NCBI GenBank assembly: GCA_046074825.1
Contig: JBJTOZ010000114.1
Location: 1 to 7,386, forward strand
Direction of reading: 5' to 3'
DNA from: JAGVSR01 sp046074825
GTDB taxonomy: Bacteria > Pseudomonadota > Alphaproteobacteria > Rhizobiales > Hyphomicrobiaceae
Length of the DNA stretch: 7,386 bases
The translations under genes were made by a program, and so were the position numbers. This document shows, piece after piece, positions 6,052 to 7,386 of the stretch. Positions within the stretch are counted from its first letter, which is position 1. Each line of letters begins with the position of its first letter. The notes below the pieces were generated by a model, which had not been told where the DNA came from, ran no database searches, and worked only from the letters and a program-made list of their open reading frames with translations.

Positions 6052-6915
6052 AAGATTTCCCGAGTTAAAACTCAGGGGACAGGGAAACAAGACAATACTA
6101 ATTTAACGGAACTCCAAAGGCGCATTTTTTCGGGTTTTATTTTAATTGGTATTCTTCTTTTCTTCACGCTCTACAGTAATACTACGTTTAGTATTCTTGT
6201 CTGCGTAACATCACTCATAGTTTCATGGGAGTGGTCACGCATTGTTTATAAAAACACCTTAAATCCTTTGCTTTTTGTTCAGGGAATTTGTGTTTTTACA
6301 TGCTTGTTGCTCTCTTCAAGAGGATATCATTTAGAAGCTTTGATGATCCTAATTTTTGGGTTAATATTTCTCATACTTTTAAGTTGGACTAATCTACCTC
6401 TATTACCCTCATTAGGAATTTTGTATGCTGGCCTGCCTGGTGTAACATTACTTTGGATAAAGCAAGATCATTCGTATGGTCTTTATGCCATTCTTTATAT
6501 CTTTTTTGTTGTGATAGGAACAGATACGGCATCTTACATTATTGGTCGCAGACTTGGTGGTAAGAAACTTGCCCCTAAAATATCACCTAACAAAACTTGG
6601 TCTGGATTTTTAGGAGGAATTAGCGTTCCTTCCCTTATTTCTATTGCTTTTATTGTATTGAAACAGTCTTCTATTTCCCTTTTCTTTACGACAGTTATTC
6701 TAGCTCTACTCTGTCAATTAGGAGACCTTGCAGAATCTTTTTTAAAAAGAAAATTTCAAATCAAAGATTCTAGTAATCTTATCCCTGGTCATGGAGGGAT
6801 CTTAGATCGTGTAGATGGTTTAATCTTTGCATCTTTAGGAGCAGGTCTGATGTCTTTAATTATCAATCCTACCTTTCCAGCTAAGGCTCTGCTTTTTTGG
6901 TCATTTTCTTCATGA
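6049..6915 (+). CDS. cdsA: Phosphatidate cytidylyltransferase (CDP-diglyceride synthase)
   Basis: CdsA is an integral membrane enzyme that makes CDP-diacylglycerol from phosphatidate and CTP, the precursor of all major phospholipids. After a polar N-terminus of about 25 residues there is a series of hydrophobic stretches, about seven or eight by eye (for example 30-44, 48-62, 75-88, 97-112, 118-135, 146-156, 188-204, 209-222 and 256-272). The motif GTDTASYIIGRR starts at residue 157 and PNKTWSG follows. The C-terminal family signature is perfect: S230-x-L-K-R, K239-D240, then P246-G-H-G-G and D253-R-V-D256, the conserved acidic cluster that binds metal. Length is 288 residues, normal for the family. 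It lies 11 bases after uppS and overlaps dxr by 4 bases (ATGA at 6912-6915), so it is in the middle of a coupled operon. Confidence 0.96.
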   Translation: MKISRVKTQGTGKQDNTNLTELQRRIFSGFILIGILLFFTLYSNTTFSILVCVTSLIVSWEWSRIVYKNTLNPLLFVQGICVFTCLLLSSRGYHLEALMILIFGLIFLILLSWTNLPLLPSLGILYAGLPGVTLLWIKQDHSYGLYAILYIFFVVIGTDTASYIIGRRLGGKKLAPKISPNKTWSGFLGGISVPSLISIAFIVLKQSSISLFFTTVILALLCQLGDLAESFLKRKFQIKDSSNLIPGHGGILDRVDGLIFASLGAGLMSLIINPTFPAKALLFWSFSS

Positions 6916-7386
6916 GTATTTTTTTTCCCCGACAGACAGCAATACAGCTCTCAGAAACAAATCAGAACTCGTTAAAAAAACAGCAAAGGCTTTCTGTGTT
7001 AGGAGCTACGGGCTCTATTGGTCTTAATACTTTAGATTTAGTAGGCCGATCCTCCGATTTATATGAAGTTATTGCTTTAACGGCTCATTCCAATGTCAAA
7101 AAATTAGCAGAACTCGCACTCCTTCATAATGCTAAGTTCGCTGTTATCCATGATGAAAGACTTTATGCAGAGTTAAAGTCCTATTTATCTGGAAGTTCTG
7201 TAAAAGCGGCGGCAGGGGAGGAAGCAATAATTGAGGCTGCGGAATATCCAGCTGACTGTGTTATGGCAGCAATTGTCGGGGCAGCAGGTTTAAAGCCAAC
7301 ATTTGCCGCGGCATCCCAAGGATGTCGAATTGCTTTGGCAAATAAAGAGTGTCTTGTATCAGCCGGAAATGTCTTTTTAGATCATA
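6912..7386 (+). CDS. dxr: 1-deoxy-D-xylulose 5-phosphate reductoisomerase, N-terminal part (3' truncated by window edge)
   Basis: Dxr converts DXP to MEP with NADPH, the committed step of the non-mevalonate isoprenoid pathway that feeds UppS. The first 158 codons are present and open to the window end. The NADPH-binding motif LGATGSIG (residues 30-37) follows a polar lead of about 25 residues, longer than in E. coli, where the glycine is residue 8. The Rossmann domain continues with YEVIALTAHSN, ADCVMAAIVGAAGL and ALANKECLVSAG; Lys145 corresponds to E. coli Lys125. The metal-binding Asp-Ser-Glu motif would come just beyond the edge. The ATG overlaps the cdsA stop (ATGA) and no ribosome binding site is visible upstream, which suggests translational coupling. 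A T8 run followed by C4 (6919-6930) lies in the first codons. An alternative later start would cut into the first strand of the fold. Confidence 0.95.
   Translation, partial: MSIFFPRQTAIQLSETNQNSLKKQQRLSVLGATGSIGLNTLDLVGRSSDLYEVIALTAHSNVKKLAELALLHNAKFAVIHDERLYAELKSYLSGSSVKAAAGEEAIIEAAEYPADCVMAAIVGAAGLKPTFAAASQGCRIALANKECLVSAGNVFLDH

Noticed and set aside
1..7386. Mobile element, CRISPR, phage, toxin-antitoxin or novel gene cluster
   Set aside because: All coding space is taken by conserved housekeeping genes in a standard order, with no repeats of array type, transposase motifs or unknown proteins.

Overview
The window is a stretch of bacterial housekeeping chromosome, all on the + strand: the 3' end of dnaE, then rpsB, tsf, pyrH, frr, uppS, cdsA and the 5' end of dxr. 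The order rpsB-tsf-pyrH-frr-uppS-cdsA-dxr is a classic conserved bacterial cluster. Having dnaE directly upstream, together with an S2 protein that carries a long C-terminal helix-hairpin-helix-like extension, points to an alphaproteobacterium, probably of Rhodospirillales type (inference from gene order and protein style). The DNA is clearly AT-rich, in third codon positions and in the gaps, which would fit a host-associated or reduced-genome lineage. The genes are all intact, and gaps of about 200 bases remain, so the genome does not look extremely compacted or decayed.

Layout: 1-1416 is the C-terminal part of the DNA polymerase III alpha subunit. 1417-1622 is a non-coding leader with a candidate promoter and a foldable segment that runs up to the rpsB ribosome binding site. 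1623-3642 holds rpsB and tsf (ribosomal protein S2 and elongation factor Ts). 3643-3850 is an AT-rich gap with a nested inverted repeat ahead of pyrH, which starts with TTG. 3851-5202 holds pyrH and frr. 5203-5299 is a short AT-rich gap. 5300-7386 is the tightly packed uppS-cdsA-dxr block, with an 11-base gap and then a 4-base ATGA overlap; dxr runs off the end.

Functionally the cluster joins translation (S2, EF-Ts, ribosome recycling factor), pyrimidine nucleotide supply (UMP kinase), and envelope precursor synthesis. Dxr makes MEP for isoprenoids, UppS makes the undecaprenyl carrier from isoprenoid diphosphates, and CdsA makes CDP-diacylglycerol for phospholipids. Every protein keeps the motifs expected of an active enzyme or factor. 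I found no mobile element, CRISPR array, tRNA, rRNA, toxin-antitoxin, phage gene or unknown protein. The coding content is ordinary. The items most worth a second look are non-coding or small: the rpsB leader fold, the S2 extension, a non-canonical clamp-binding motif in DnaE, and the inverted repeats in the two larger gaps.
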